From positions 496,001 to 560,000 of the forward strand of contig NZ_CP095397.1 of assembly GCF_023008545.1 (NCBI RefSeq): a DNA stretch of 64,000 nucleotides, read 5' to 3'. Each line of letters begins with the position of its first letter. Positions within the stretch are counted from its first letter, which is position 1. Below, one piece after another: positions 1 through 8,714 of this stretch. Made by a program: the position numbers and the translations under genes. This DNA comes from Natribaculum luteum (GTDB lineage: Archaea > Halobacteriota > Halobacteria > Halobacteriales > Natrialbaceae). The notes below the pieces were generated by a model. It was not told the DNA's origin and did no database searches. It saw nothing but the letters and a program-made list of their open reading frames with translations.

Positions 1-2
1 CG

Positions 3-1001
3 CGACAGGCGCGCGGTCTCTCGCTTCTGGGATCGATGCAGGATCACGTCGAGAACTACTTCGAGCACCCGAAGCTCCAGCAGATCATGCAGTACACGCT
101 GGTGTTTCTCGGTGGCTCGCCGAAGAACACGCCGGCGCTGTACAACCTGATGAGCCACGTCGACTTCAACCTCGGCGTCTGGTACCCCGAGGGCGGTCTC
201 GGCGGCGTGATCGACGGCATCGCCGACCTCGGCCGGGAGCTTGGGGTTACCTACGAGACGAACCGGCCGGCGACGGCGATCAAGGGACGCGAGGGGGCGT
301 TCAAAATCGAGACGCCCGACGGCCCGCTCACGGCCGATCTCGTGGTGAGCAACGCCGACTACGCCCACACCGAGCAGGACCTGCTCTCGCCCGAACGACG
401 CGGGTACGACGCCGACTACTGGGAGTCGCGTACGTACGCGCCCTCCGCGTTCCTGCTCTACCTCGGCGTCTCCGGTGACGTGCCGGAACTCGCCCACCAC
501 ACCCTCGTCCTCCCGACGGACTGGGAGGAACACTTCGATCAGATCTTCGAGGACCCACAGTGGCCGGACGATCCGGCCTACTACTGCTGTGTCCCCTCCG
601 AGACCGACGACACCGTCGCACCCGCGGGCCACAGCAACCTGTTCGTCCTCGTCCCGATCGCACCCGGCCTCGAGGACACGCCCGAACGTCGCAGCCGGTA
701 CCGCGACCAGATCCTCGAGGACGTCGCCGAACACACGGGGACCGACCTGCGCGATCGGATCGTCTTCGAGGAGAGTTTCTGCGTCGAGGACTTCGCCGAC
801 CGGTACAACAGTTTCAAGGGGACGGCTCTGGGAATGGCACACACGCTTCGACAGACCGCCCTGTTTCGCCCGCCCCACCGTTCGAAGGAGGTCGACGGCC
901 TCTACTTCGCCGGCTCGTACACCACACCGGGCATCGGCGTTCCGATGTGTCTCATCAGCGGCGAACTGACCGCGGAGAAGGTGTTCGAAGATCACGGATG
1001 A
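3..1001 (+). CDS. crtD: Carotenoid 3,4-desaturase, CrtI/CrtD family (5' end outside window)
   Basis: The C-terminal 332 residues of an FAD-dependent carotenoid desaturase; the frame is open to the left edge, so the N-terminal Rossmann FAD motif lies outside. The C-terminal flavin-binding signature of the phytoene desaturase family is present (GLYFAGSYTTPGIGVPM, near the end). By sequence alone this could be phytoene desaturase CrtI. However, the next two genes are lyeJ and cruF, and crtD-lyeJ-cruF is the gene order described for bacterioruberin synthesis in Haloarcula japonica. CrtD there introduces the 3,4 double bonds into the C50 chain. The family is certain; the CrtD role rests on context. 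Confidence 0.85.
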   Translation, partial: RQARGLSLLGSMQDHVENYFEHPKLQQIMQYTLVFLGGSPKNTPALYNLMSHVDFNLGVWYPEGGLGGVIDGIADLGRELGVTYETNRPATAIKGREGAFKIETPDGPLTADLVVSNADYAHTEQDLLSPERRGYDADYWESRTYAPSAFLLYLGVSGDVPELAHHTLVLPTDWEEHFDQIFEDPQWPDDPAYYCCVPSETDDTVAPAGHSNLFVLVPIAPGLEDTPERRSRYRDQILEDVAEHTGTDLRDRIVFEESFCVEDFADRYNSFKGTALGMAHTLRQTALFRPPHRSKEVDGLYFAGSYTTPGIGVPMCLISGELTAEKVFEDHG

Positions 1002-1014
1002 TCGTCCGAGGTGC

Positions 1015-1893
1015 GTGAGTGTGACCGACAACCGAACCGCTCGAGCGGACGCCGGGACCGTCGACAGGCTCTCGTACCTGCTGACGCTCTCGCGACCACG
1101 ATTCTGGCTCTACCTCGCGGGGCCGGTGCTCGTGGGCGTCGCCTACGCGGCCGATTCGGTCGGCGACCTGTTCGCGCCCGCCGCGGTCGTCCTGTTCGTG
1201 TACTTCCTCTTGCCGGCGAACGTCTTCCTGTACGGCATCAACGACGTCTACGACCGGGAGATCGACGCCGAGAACCCCAAGAAGGAAGGGCGAGAAGCAC
1301 GCTACGAGGGACAGTCGTTCGTCCCCGTCGCTGTCGGGCTTGCCGCCACGATTCCCCTCGCGTTCTTTCCGATCGTCCCCGCCGAGGCGTGGCCGTGGCT
1401 CGCGGCGTTTCTCGTCCTCGGCGCGGCCTACAGCGCGCCGCCGCTACGACTCAAGACGACGCCCCCGCTGGACTCGATCTCCAACGGGCTGTACGTGACG
1501 CCCGGCGCGGCCGCCTACGCCGCCGTCGCCGGAACGCAGCCACCGGCGCTCGCCGTCGCGGGCGGATGGCTCTGGGCGATGGGGATGCACACCTTCTCCG
1601 CGATTCCGGACGTCGTGCCGGATCGCGAGGCGGGGATCCGGACCACCGCGACCGTCCTCGGCCCACGACGGACGTACGCCTACTGTGCGGCCTGCTGGCT
1701 CGCCACTGCGGGCGCGTTCGCCGCGCTGGATGTTCGGCTCGGGGCACTCATGCTCGTCTACCCCGCGCTCGTCGCCGGCGTCGCGACCTCGAGTATCGCC
1801 GTCTCCCGTGCCTACTGGTGGTTCCCCGCGATCAACACCGTCGTCGGCGCGGCGCTGACGATGGGCGGCCTCTGGAGGGTACTGTATGGGTGA
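1015..1893 (+). CDS. lyeJ: Lycopene elongase/1,2-hydratase, UbiA prenyltransferase family
   Basis: A 292-residue integral membrane prenyltransferase expected to add C5 dimethylallyl units to both ends of lycopene on the way to bacterioruberin. Both aspartate-rich UbiA motifs are visible: NDVYDREID at residues 76-84 and DVVPD at 199-203, set among about eight hydrophobic helices. It starts with GTG 14 bases after crtD (a second GTG lies two codons later) and overlaps cruF by 8 bases, so the three genes are probably cotranscribed and translationally coupled. The neighbouring carotenoid genes favour lycopene elongase over quinone or heme prenyltransferases of the same fold. Confidence 0.88.
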   Translation: MSVTDNRTARADAGTVDRLSYLLTLSRPRFWLYLAGPVLVGVAYAADSVGDLFAPAAVVLFVYFLLPANVFLYGINDVYDREIDAENPKKEGREARYEGQSFVPVAVGLAATIPLAFFPIVPAEAWPWLAAFLVLGAAYSAPPLRLKTTPPLDSISNGLYVTPGAAAYAAVAGTQPPALAVAGGWLWAMGMHTFSAIPDVVPDREAGIRTTATVLGPRRTYAYCAACWLATAGAFAALDVRLGALMLVYPALVAGVATSSIAVSRAYWWFPAINTVVGAALTMGGLWRVLYG

Positions 1894-2755
1894 CGTGGCG
1901 ACGGCGGCCCGCGAACTGACGCGAACGGACGTCGAGCGACGGCTCGAGACGGCGATCCGGGACAACCGGTTTACGATCGCCGTCGTCTTCCCCGTCGTCG
2001 GCGCGACGCTGCTCGTCGCGAGCGCCGAGGGCCTGCTCCCGGAACCGCTCTCGTACAATCCGCTGTTGATCCTGTTCGGGACGCTCGTGATGCGCTCGCC
2101 GTTGGTCGTCGGACTCCTCCCGCGGATCGGACGGTGGGCGGTCGGCTGTCTCGGCGTTCTCGTCGTCTACACGTACCTGATCGAGGCGGTCGGCGTCGAC
2201 ACGGGCTGGCCCTACGGCGCGTTCGAGTACACGATCCAGCTCGGGCCGATGCTGTTCGGCGAGATCCCGCTTGCGTTGCCGCTGTTTTTCGTCCCGCTGG
2301 TGCTCAACGCCTACCTGCTGACGCTGCTGGTGCTTCGCGGGTTAGCCGACAACGTCGCCGCACGGCTGGGAACCGCCATCGCCACCGTCGTCGCGATCGA
2401 CCTCGTGCTCGATCCCGCGGCCGTCGCGATCGGCTTCTGGGCGTACCTCCCGCCGGGCGCGTACTACGGCGTGCCGGCGTCGAACTACGTCGGCTGGCTC
2501 GTCTCGGGGACCGTCGCCGTCGTCCTCGTCGACCTCGCGTTCGACCGGACGGCCCTGCTCGAGCGCGTCCACTCCTGCGAGTTCGTCCTCGACGATCTGG
2601 TGAGTTTCGTCCTGCTATGGGGGACGATCAACGTCCTCTACGGCAACTGGATCGCGGCGGCGATCGCCGGCGCGTTCTGCGTCGGATTGCTCGGGACGGG
2701 TCGGTACGACCGGGAGATGCTCCGGACCGTCGTGCCGTCCGTGGCGAGCCGGTAG
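1886..2755 (+). CDS. cruF: C50 carotenoid hydratase CruF (bisanhydrobacterioruberin hydratase)
   Basis: A 289-residue polytopic membrane protein of the CruF/DUF422 carotenoid family with about seven to eight predicted helices. In haloarchaea CruF adds water to the terminal C5 groups of bisanhydrobacterioruberin, giving bacterioruberin, the red membrane pigment. Conserved-looking polar patches within helices include a GWPYGAFEYT segment near residue 110 and an NVLYGNW segment near residue 250. The ATG lies inside the 3' end of lyeJ (ATGGGTGA, 8-base overlap). It ends 5 bases from the end of the convergent crtB gene, leaving almost no room for a separate terminator. Confidence 0.87.
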   Translation: MGDVATAARELTRTDVERRLETAIRDNRFTIAVVFPVVGATLLVASAEGLLPEPLSYNPLLILFGTLVMRSPLVVGLLPRIGRWAVGCLGVLVVYTYLIEAVGVDTGWPYGAFEYTIQLGPMLFGEIPLALPLFFVPLVLNAYLLTLLVLRGLADNVAARLGTAIATVVAIDLVLDPAAVAIGFWAYLPPGAYYGVPASNYVGWLVSGTVAVVLVDLAFDRTALLERVHSCEFVLDDLVSFVLLWGTINVLYGNWIAAAIAGAFCVGLLGTGRYDREMLRTVVPSVASR

Positions 2756-2760
2756 AAACG

Positions 2761-3717
2761 TTATCGCGTCGGGACGCGCTCGCCGGGTCCCGGTCCAGGG
2801 TGGCCGGTCTCGAGGGCGGGCACCGCGGAGACGCGCTGGAACACCGCCTCGGGGTCGCGGTTCCAGTGCCAGTGCCAGCGGGTCTTCGCGACACACCACA
2901 GCTTCCGCGTCGTCGACAGCGACGGCTCCTCGGTGAGCACGTCGTAGCCCTGTGCCCGGATCAGGCGGTGGTGTTCGGCGTAGAGGACGGCGGCGAGCAA
3001 CACCGGGAGCTGACAGTCCTCGGGAAGGTAGCGAATGCCGGCGACGCCCTCCCGATAGAGGTCCTCCGTGCGCCTGAGTTCGTCGGCCATCGCCCTCGCG
3101 AACGATTCGGACATCTCGAGGTTCTCGATCTGTTCCTCGGCGACGCCGTGGCTCCGCAGGGTCTCCCGTGGAATGTAGATCCGGTCGCGGTCGACGACGT
3201 CCTCGCGGACGTCCCGCAGGAAGTTCGTCATCTGGAAGGCCTCGCCGAGTTTGACGGCGTGAGGAAGCGCCGTCTCCGGATCGTCGGGTTCCATGATCGC
3301 GGTCATCATCACGCCGACGGCGGCGGCCGACCCGCGCATGTACGCCTCGAGGTCCTCGTAGGTCTCGTAGCGGTTCGTGTCGATGTCGGTCTTCATCGCG
3401 TCGACGAACTCGTCGACTTCCTCGTCTGCGATGCCGTAGCGCTCCCGGAGGTCCTGGAACGCGACGAGGACCGGATCGTCGGGGTCGACCCCGCCGAGTG
3501 CCTGTGCCCGAAGCTCCTCGAGGCGGGCGGCCTGCTCGTCGGGCGGGACGTCGGCTGCGTCGTCGACGACCTCGTCGGCGATGCGAAAGAACGCGTACAG
3601 CACGTGCGTCGCGTGCCGAACGCGCCGCGGGAGGAATCGCGTCGCGAGGTAGAACGTCTTCCCGGTGCGCTTCTGTATCTCCTTCCCAGCCTCGATGTGT
3701 TCCTGTTGCATTCTCAC
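2761..3717 (-). CDS. crtB: Phytoene synthase
   Basis: A 318-residue squalene/phytoene synthase that condenses two geranylgeranyl diphosphates head to head into phytoene, the first committed carotenoid step. Both diphosphate-Mg binding motifs are present: DEVVDDAAD from residue 48 and RDVREDVVDRDRIYIP from residue 168. Length is normal for the family. It converges on the crtD-lyeJ-cruF operon, so backbone synthesis and C50 modification are encoded tail to tail. The P450 gene lies upstream on the same strand but 146 bases away, and crtB has its own TATA-like box. Confidence 0.95.
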   Translation of the reverse strand: MRMQQEHIEAGKEIQKRTGKTFYLATRFLPRRVRHATHVLYAFFRIADEVVDDAADVPPDEQAARLEELRAQALGGVDPDDPVLVAFQDLRERYGIADEEVDEFVDAMKTDIDTNRYETYEDLEAYMRGSAAAVGVMMTAIMEPDDPETALPHAVKLGEAFQMTNFLRDVREDVVDRDRIYIPRETLRSHGVAEEQIENLEMSESFARAMADELRRTEDLYREGVAGIRYLPEDCQLPVLLAAVLYAEHHRLIRAQGYDVLTEEPSLSTTRKLWCVAKTRWHWHWNRDPEAVFQRVSAVPALETGHPGPGPGERVPTR

Positions 3718-3746
3718 TTTTTTCCAGTCCAGCCTGGCAACGATAC

Positions 3747-3754
3747 GATAAGTA
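3747..3754 (-). promoter_or_regulatory. Probable TATA box of crtB
   Basis: On the minus strand this reads TACTTATC, centred about 33 bases before the crtB ATG. With normal archaeal spacing, transcription would begin a few bases before the start codon, so the transcript would be almost leaderless. The rest of the 146-base gap between the P450 and crtB shows no other feature. Confidence 0.45.
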
Positions 3755-3863
3755 GTGTTCGACAGATGAGTACAAAAGAGCTAGCCCTCACCAGGCAGGT
3801 TTTCGCGAGACGGCGGGTAGAAAGGAAAGAATATCTCGGATCGACGAACAGTCCGTCGAACGG

Positions 3864-5216
3864 CTACTCCTGACGACGGTGAACGGTCATCGGAATCTCG
3901 TGTTTCGGCCGTGCGGTGATCGTCGCCATCAGGTCGAGGTCGGTTCCAGGCACGAGTTCGAGGTGGTACTGCTGGTAGAGAGTCGCGAGGATGAGTCGCG
4001 CCTCGAGCATCGCAAAGCGGTCGCCGATACAGCGGCGGGGGCCGGCCGCGAAGGGGAAGTACGCGAGTTTCGGGATCGACGACTCGAGGTCGTCGTCCCA
4101 TCGTTCGGGGCGGAACGCGAGCGGGTCGTCGTACCAGCGCGGGTCGCGGTGGACGACCCACTGGTGCATCCGGATCGTCGCACCCGCCGGGATCTCGTAG
4201 CCGCCGATGATGTCCGGTTTGACGGGTTCGCGGACGATCCCCGGCACCGGCGGGTACAGCCGCATCGACTCCTTGACGACCTGCTCGGTGTAGGTCAGGT
4301 CAGAGAGGTCCTCCATCGTCGGCGTCGCGCCGCCGAGGACGTCCTCGAGTTCGGCGACGAGTTTCCGTTCGACCTCGGGGTGCTGTGAGAGGAGATACGC
4401 CGTCAGCGTCAGCGAGAGGGCCGTCGTCTCGTGGCCCGCGAGCAAAAGCGTCACCACCTCGTCGCGGATCTGTTCGTCCGAGAGCCGGTTGCCGTTGTCG
4501 TCTGTCACCTCGAGCAGTTTCGAGATGACGTCCTGCTCGGTCGGGTTCTTCCGGCGCTGGTCGATCAGTTCGTAGACGACGGCGTCGAGTCGCTCCCGTG
4601 CGCGATCGATCCGTCTGCGCGAGGGGGTGGGAACGGCCGGCGGGAGAACGAAGTGCGAGAGGCTCTCCGAGGCGAGCATGAACTCCTCGAGTGCGTCGCC
4701 GACGGCGTCGACGTACCCGTCGATGTCGACGCCGAACAGGGCACGAGCGACGATCTTCAGCGTCACCTCCATCATGTCCTCGTGGATCAGACGGGTCTCA
4801 CCGTCTTCCCACGTCTCGAGGGCCTCTTCGGTGAAGTCGGTCATCATCGAGGCGTAGCTCCGGATGCGATCGGGGTGGAACGCGGGCTGGAGGAGGTGGC
4901 GGTTCCGACGCCAGACTGCGCCCTCGCTGTTCAGGATCCCCTCGCCCGTGATGGGCCCGAGGACCTTCTGGAAGTTGTCGCCTTTGACGTAGTTCTCGTT
5001 GTTCTGGACGAGGACCTGTTCGATGTACTCGGGGTGGTTGAGCTGGTAGACCGGCCCGCCGGGGTCCTCCCAGTGGGCGATATCGCCGTACTCGCGGGCC
5101 GTTCGCGTCATGAAGCCGTAGGGGTCGCGAAGGAAGGCAAGCTGGTTGCCGAGCACGGGCAATCCGTCGGGTCCCGGCGGCGTTTCGCCGGTCGTCGGAG
5201 GCGTGTCGCTACTCAT
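3864..5216 (-). CDS. Cytochrome P450
   Basis: A 450-residue soluble cytochrome P450 with all the hallmark motifs: I-helix AGHETT at 260-265 for oxygen activation, the K-helix ExxR (E316, R319), and the heme-thiolate loop FAAGPRRCIG with Cys396. It is of normal class length, with no fused reductase and no membrane anchor, so electrons must come from a separate ferredoxin system not encoded nearby. It is on the same strand as crtB and close to the bacterioruberin genes, which suggests an isoprenoid or carotenoid substrate, but the sequence does not show this. Family certain, substrate unknown. Confidence 0.93.
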   Translation of the reverse strand: MSSDTPPTTGETPPGPDGLPVLGNQLAFLRDPYGFMTRTAREYGDIAHWEDPGGPVYQLNHPEYIEQVLVQNNENYVKGDNFQKVLGPITGEGILNSEGAVWRRNRHLLQPAFHPDRIRSYASMMTDFTEEALETWEDGETRLIHEDMMEVTLKIVARALFGVDIDGYVDAVGDALEEFMLASESLSHFVLPPAVPTPSRRRIDRARERLDAVVYELIDQRRKNPTEQDVISKLLEVTDDNGNRLSDEQIRDEVVTLLLAGHETTALSLTLTAYLLSQHPEVERKLVAELEDVLGGATPTMEDLSDLTYTEQVVKESMRLYPPVPGIVREPVKPDIIGGYEIPAGATIRMHQWVVHRDPRWYDDPLAFRPERWDDDLESSIPKLAYFPFAAGPRRCIGDRFAMLEARLILATLYQQYHLELVPGTDLDLMATITARPKHEIPMTVHRRQE

Positions 5217-5391
5217 CGGTACTGTATCGAACGAACGCGTCCACTCTATCTCTGTATCCGAGTATCCTAGGTGGTTTTAAAAGTACACGTCGTAGCCTCG
5301 CTGTGTACAGCACCGAGCGCTCGCCTCGAACGGTCCCGAATCAGTCGAAACGGCCGCTCCAGCACGAAAATGGGGCGACAACACGGGATCG

Positions 5392-6051
5392 ATGAGGTAC
5401 GCGACGATCGTCCTGACGTGGGACGACCAGCCAGTTCATCCGCTCGACGACGTCTTCGCCCGCAGCGACGCGATCAGCGTCGAGGCGATCCGGTACGTGA
5501 GTCCGGCCTACGAGGGCCGGTACGTCGAACTGCTCGAACTCGCCGGCGACCTCGAGTCGGCGCGGACGCTCCTCGCCGACGCGCCCGGCGTCATCGAGTA
5601 CGACGTCGCCGGCGACGGCGGACGGGGCGTCGCCTACGTGCAGTGTCGCACGGCCGGCCTCGTCGACGACCTGCTCGCGATCCTCCGGGAACACGAGATC
5701 GTTCTCGAGTGGCCGATGTCCTCCGTCGACAGCCACGACGCTCGCGGGCTCAAACTCACGGTGGTCGGCACGAGCCAGGCGATCCAGCGCGCCGCCGCCG
5801 ACCTCCCGGACGGGATCGACCTCGCCCTCGAGCGACTGGGCGAGTACGAACCGACCGCCGGCCAGCTTTCGGGGCTGTTGACCGAGCGACAACAGGAGTT
5901 ACTCGAGGTCGCGGTGCGCGAGGGCTACTACGAGGTTCCGCGGGAGACGACCCACCGCGAACTCGCCGAGCAACTCGAGGTCGCGCCGGGGACGGTGAGC
6001 GAGCACCTCCAGCGGATCGAGGCGAAGCTGATCGGGGCCGCCCTCGAGTGA
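5392..6051 (+). CDS. Bat-type HTH_10 transcriptional regulator
   Basis: A 219-residue protein whose last 60 residues form the HTH_10 domain first known from the bacterio-opsin activator Bat (TERQQELLEVAVREGYYEVP, then a recognition helix region LEVAPGTVSEHLQRIE). The N-terminal 155 residues look like the small sensory/regulatory domain common in short haloarchaeal HTH_10 proteins, and there is no PAS or GAF domain. It is transcribed away from the P450 and close to carotenoid genes. Bat itself controls carotenoid and opsin genes in Halobacterium, so a role here is plausible but inferred. Its TGA stop shares its last base with a 110-bp palindromic repeat. Confidence 0.82.
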   Translation: MRYATIVLTWDDQPVHPLDDVFARSDAISVEAIRYVSPAYEGRYVELLELAGDLESARTLLADAPGVIEYDVAGDGGRGVAYVQCRTAGLVDDLLAILREHEIVLEWPMSSVDSHDARGLKLTVVGTSQAIQRAAADLPDGIDLALERLGEYEPTAGQLSGLLTERQQELLEVAVREGYYEVPRETTHRELAEQLEVAPGTVSEHLQRIEAKLIGAALE

Positions 6052-6160
6052 TACTGCCGGACAACACGGTTCAGACATCGATCGCACTCGAGACGCTGTC
6101 GTCGCTGCCGACAGCCGTCGAGCCGCGATCGAGTATTCACTGACTGTTATCCGGTAGTAT
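6051..6160. repeat. 110-bp palindromic repeat, copy 1
   Basis: A 110-base element with inverted ends (ATACTGCCGGA at the left, reverse complement ATACTACCGGA at the right). It has an inner palindrome whose arms (CGATCGC..CTCGA..CTGTCG and CGACAG..TCGAG..GCGATCG) would fold into a long hairpin. An almost identical copy (105 of 110 bases) lies at 61512-61621 in this window. Its first base is the last base of the TGA stop of the upstream regulator gene. It has no coding capacity of its own. It could be a miniature inverted-repeat element, a REP-like sequence or a structured terminator. Confidence 0.85.
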
Positions 6161-6176
6161 CAGGCTCGAGACGCCA

Positions 6177-7166
6177 CTAAAGCGTATCGAGGATACCGAG
6201 CACGCGTTCTTCGGCCTCGCGTCCGGGATCGTACTCGTTCCCGTCGCGGTCGCTCTCGAGGTGCTCGTCGACCGTTTTCGTCATCGCGTCCTCGAGCGGC
6301 GTCGACTCCCAGCCCAGGTCGGCGAGTTTCGCCGTCGAGACGATGTGTGGATACTCGCGGTAGAGGACGTAGTCGTCAGTCGAGAGGCCGCCGGCCTCGA
6401 GTTCTCGTGGCCCGGCGTGGACGACCTCTACTTCGGTGTCGAGGCTATCGGCGATCAACTCGACCATCTCTTCTAGCGTGGTGATCCGTCGGTCGCCGAC
6501 GTTGTAGAGCTCGCCGGGTTCGCCGCGTTCGGCGACGGTTCGGAGGGCCGTGGCGACGTCTTCGACGTAGACCCGGTGCCAGATGTTGGTGCCGTCGCCG
6601 GGGACGATCACGCGGTCGAAGCGATTGACGCGGTCGATCCAGAAGTCCAGGCGTTCGGTATAGTCGTGTGGGCCGTAGACGATCGGTGGCCGGACGCCCA
6701 TCGCGTTGACACCGCGGTCAGCAGCCGCGAATATCGCCCGATCGCCCTCCGCCTTGCGGTTGCCGTAGGTGGCAGCCGAGTCGTCGACTGCCTGGTCTGT
6801 GGTGCAGGGCTCGAGTGGCGTTTCGTCTTCGCGTTTGGGGATCTCCTCGCGACCGTAGGCTGCGCCGCTCGAGACGTAGACGTACGCCTCGCAGTCGGCG
6901 AAGATCTCGGTGGCTGCACGGACGTCCCGCGGGTAGTAGGCCACGCAATCGAAGACGGCGTCCGGGTCGACGTCGGCCGCTGCGGCCTCGAGCGCCGAAT
7001 CGTTCGTTCGGTCTCCCTCGAGGTGGGTGACCCGGTCGTCGTCTGCGAACGGATTGTCGTGGTTGCCACGGTTGAAGATCGTGACGTCGTAGTCGTGTGC
7101 CGTGAGTTCGGAGACGAGATGGCGGCCGATAAAGCGCGTCCCGCCGATGACGAGTGCAGAGTCCAT
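6177..7166 (-). CDS. NAD-dependent epimerase/dehydratase (extended SDR)
   Basis: A 329-residue extended short-chain dehydrogenase. The N-terminal NAD-binding loop GGTRFIGRHL (from residue 7) and the catalytic YxxxK (YGNRK, after SSGAAYGRE) are visible, with the GVRPPIVYGPHDY substrate-side segment typical of sugar-nucleotide epimerases. The start is placed at 7166 because the extra 39 residues upstream in the open frame are arginine-rich and unlike the family. Substrate is unknown. Isoflavone-reductase-like and RNA-binding chloroplast epimerase homologues share this form, so a UDP-sugar role is only likely. Confidence 0.85.
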   Translation of the reverse strand: MDSALVIGGTRFIGRHLVSELTAHDYDVTIFNRGNHDNPFADDDRVTHLEGDRTNDSALEAAAADVDPDAVFDCVAYYPRDVRAATEIFADCEAYVYVSSGAAYGREEIPKREDETPLEPCTTDQAVDDSAATYGNRKAEGDRAIFAAADRGVNAMGVRPPIVYGPHDYTERLDFWIDRVNRFDRVIVPGDGTNIWHRVYVEDVATALRTVAERGEPGELYNVGDRRITTLEEMVELIADSLDTEVEVVHAGPRELEAGGLSTDDYVLYREYPHIVSTAKLADLGWESTPLEDAMTKTVDEHLESDRDGNEYDPGREAEERVLGILDTL

Positions 7167-7307
7167 GGTCGAACGTCGCCGGAGTCGCGGAAAACGTTGG
7201 CGAACCGGGGCGGGTATCGATGGACTTCGCCGTCTTCCGTCCCTCGAGAGTTGTGTCTCAATGTACCGGCTAACGCCGATCAAACCATTTCGATTTTATT
7301 ATTTGAA

Positions 7308-7315
7308 TATAAAAG
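7308..7315 (+). promoter_or_regulatory. TATA box of the zinc-finger/RecA-like gene
   Basis: TATAAAAG lies inside an AT-rich stretch (about 7290-7340) that contrasts with the GC-rich surroundings. It is 74 bases before the ATG at 7389. Normal archaeal spacing puts the transcript start near 7335-7340, inside or just after the palindrome at 7321-7339. Confidence 0.65.
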
Positions 7316-7320
7316 CAATA

Positions 7321-7339
7321 TACTACAATAATTGTAGTA
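7321..7339. promoter_or_regulatory. Perfect palindromic operator candidate
   Basis: TACTACAA-taa-TTGTAGTA is a perfect 8-base inverted repeat with a 3-base centre. It sits between the TATA box and the expected transcript start of the gene at 7389. A dimeric repressor bound here would block initiation. No other such clean palindrome was noticed in a promoter in this window. The regulator is unknown. Confidence 0.6.
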
Positions 7340-7388
7340 GTTCGCAGGGGAGAGTTCTTTTTGCTCGCTCGTGGTGGATCGTCTCGTC

Positions 7389-8387
7389 ATGGCGTACCAG
7401 CAGTCGACAGAGCAACGGAGTGGACAGCGACGACGGTGTGCGTACTGTGGCTACTCGATTCCGGAGGAGCCACACCGATCGGAAGCGGGACGGGAGTTCT
7501 GTTCGCGGTCCTGTCTCGAGGCGTTCGACGAGGAGGAGTCGATACCGGCCGAAGACGCGTACGAGCGGTTCGAGACGGGCGTCGAACCGCTCGACTCGCT
7601 CGTGCCGACCGGCCTGCCGGCAGACGCTTTCCTGTTGCTCTCGGGCGAGGAGGGGACCCGCCGATCGGAGCTGCTGACCGAACTCGTCTGGCGCGCGCTC
7701 GAGCGCGGCGAACCGGCCGTCGTCGTCGCGTACGTCGATCCGCCGACGGCAGTCCTCGAGCGCTTCTTCAGGCAGGGGTGGAACGTCCTGCCGTACCTCG
7801 AGGACGATCGGCTACGGATCGTCGACTGTTTCACCCATCGACTCGAGGACCGCGACGAGTTCGTCACGACGCTGAACGAGTGGAACCGGTTTCTCGCCGA
7901 CGCCGGAGACGACGCGGTGATCGACGTCGAACGTCCGGGCGACGTCCGGGCGGTCGCGAACGCGCTACAGCGGGGGCTCGACGACCTCGAAATGACCGAG
8001 ACGGGTCTGGTAGTTCTCGATTCGCTCGACGAACTCGACGCACTGGTCCAGGATCAGTTAGTTCACAACTTCGTTAAGGACGTCCGTGCGAGCGTCTGCA
8101 AGGCGCGATACGTTCCGATCATCGCTGCGGCGACGCCAGCGGACGACGACGGCCGTCTGGTCGGTGACGAGCCCGTCTACGACGGTGTCGTCGACCTGCG
8201 ACTGACCGATCGTCTCGTCCCGGAGTCGCGGCTCAAACAGCTTGGTATCCGCAAACTCGTCGGCACGGCGTACGATCCCCAGTGGACCGCATACGAACAC
8301 GCTCCTGGACGGGGATTGCTCTCGTTCGATCCCACGACCGAGGCCGGTAGTGTGTACGAGCAGAACGTCGAGAGCCGGACGCTCTAA
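7389..8387 (+). CDS. Zinc-finger plus RecA/KaiC-like domain protein with degenerate P-loop
   Basis: A 332-residue protein. The N-terminal 35 residues hold a treble-clef-like zinc site, CAYCG followed by FCSRSC. From about residue 55 a RecA/RAD55-type fold follows. Its P-loop position reads LSGEEGTRRSELL, lacking the Gly-Lys-Thr/Ser needed to bind nucleotide phosphate, while the Walker B strand (GLVVLDSLDELD) is kept. Similar haloarchaeal proteins are often annotated as HTR-like or DUF7504, with a regulatory role suspected. The start is the ATG at 7389; an in-frame GTG 18 bases upstream is less likely. It stands alone behind a palindromic promoter. Confidence 0.72.
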   Translation: MAYQQSTEQRSGQRRRCAYCGYSIPEEPHRSEAGREFCSRSCLEAFDEEESIPAEDAYERFETGVEPLDSLVPTGLPADAFLLLSGEEGTRRSELLTELVWRALERGEPAVVVAYVDPPTAVLERFFRQGWNVLPYLEDDRLRIVDCFTHRLEDRDEFVTTLNEWNRFLADAGDDAVIDVERPGDVRAVANALQRGLDDLEMTETGLVVLDSLDELDALVQDQLVHNFVKDVRASVCKARYVPIIAAATPADDDGRLVGDEPVYDGVVDLRLTDRLVPESRLKQLGIRKLVGTAYDPQWTAYEHAPGRGLLSFDPTTEAGSVYEQNVESRTL

Positions 8388-8714
8388 TCCCGGACTAATC
8401 CGCGTTTGCGAGCGAAACGGCTCTCGAAAGCCGATATTACTGGACCGCGGCGGCGAGGCGCGTCTCCGACGGAGCGGATTTCACGTTCGACAGCAGACCG
8501 GCTCGAGCCGGCCGCTATTCGGGAACACTGGCTCGTGTCCGTTGGACGAACGATCGACCCGTCGGTCGAGCGACGACGTCCACTCGGCTAATCTCCAATT
8601 CAGCGGACGTGACCGTGGAACCACAGATGGGTTTTATTCTGCGGGTTGGTGTACGCCGCGTCGGCGAAGGCGGACAGAGACGAACGACCCATCATCCACC
8701 GAGCAAACCAGATT
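8388..8714. other. Intergenic region with promoter for the low-complexity ORF
   Basis: These 327 bases contain no convincing gene; the short open frames are shadows. The only signal is TTTTATT at 8632-8638, a TATA-like box in front of the ORF starting at 8715. That would give an untranslated leader of about 50 bases. Confidence 0.45.

Noticed and set aside
2134-3873. 579-residue plus-strand frame across cruF and crtB
   Set aside because: It crosses two well-supported genes in another frame or strand and has typical shadow composition.
5928-6140. Small reverse ORFs across the 110-bp element (also near 61500)
   Set aside because: Open only because of the repeat sequence; the same peptide phrase appears at both copies and lacks a start signal.
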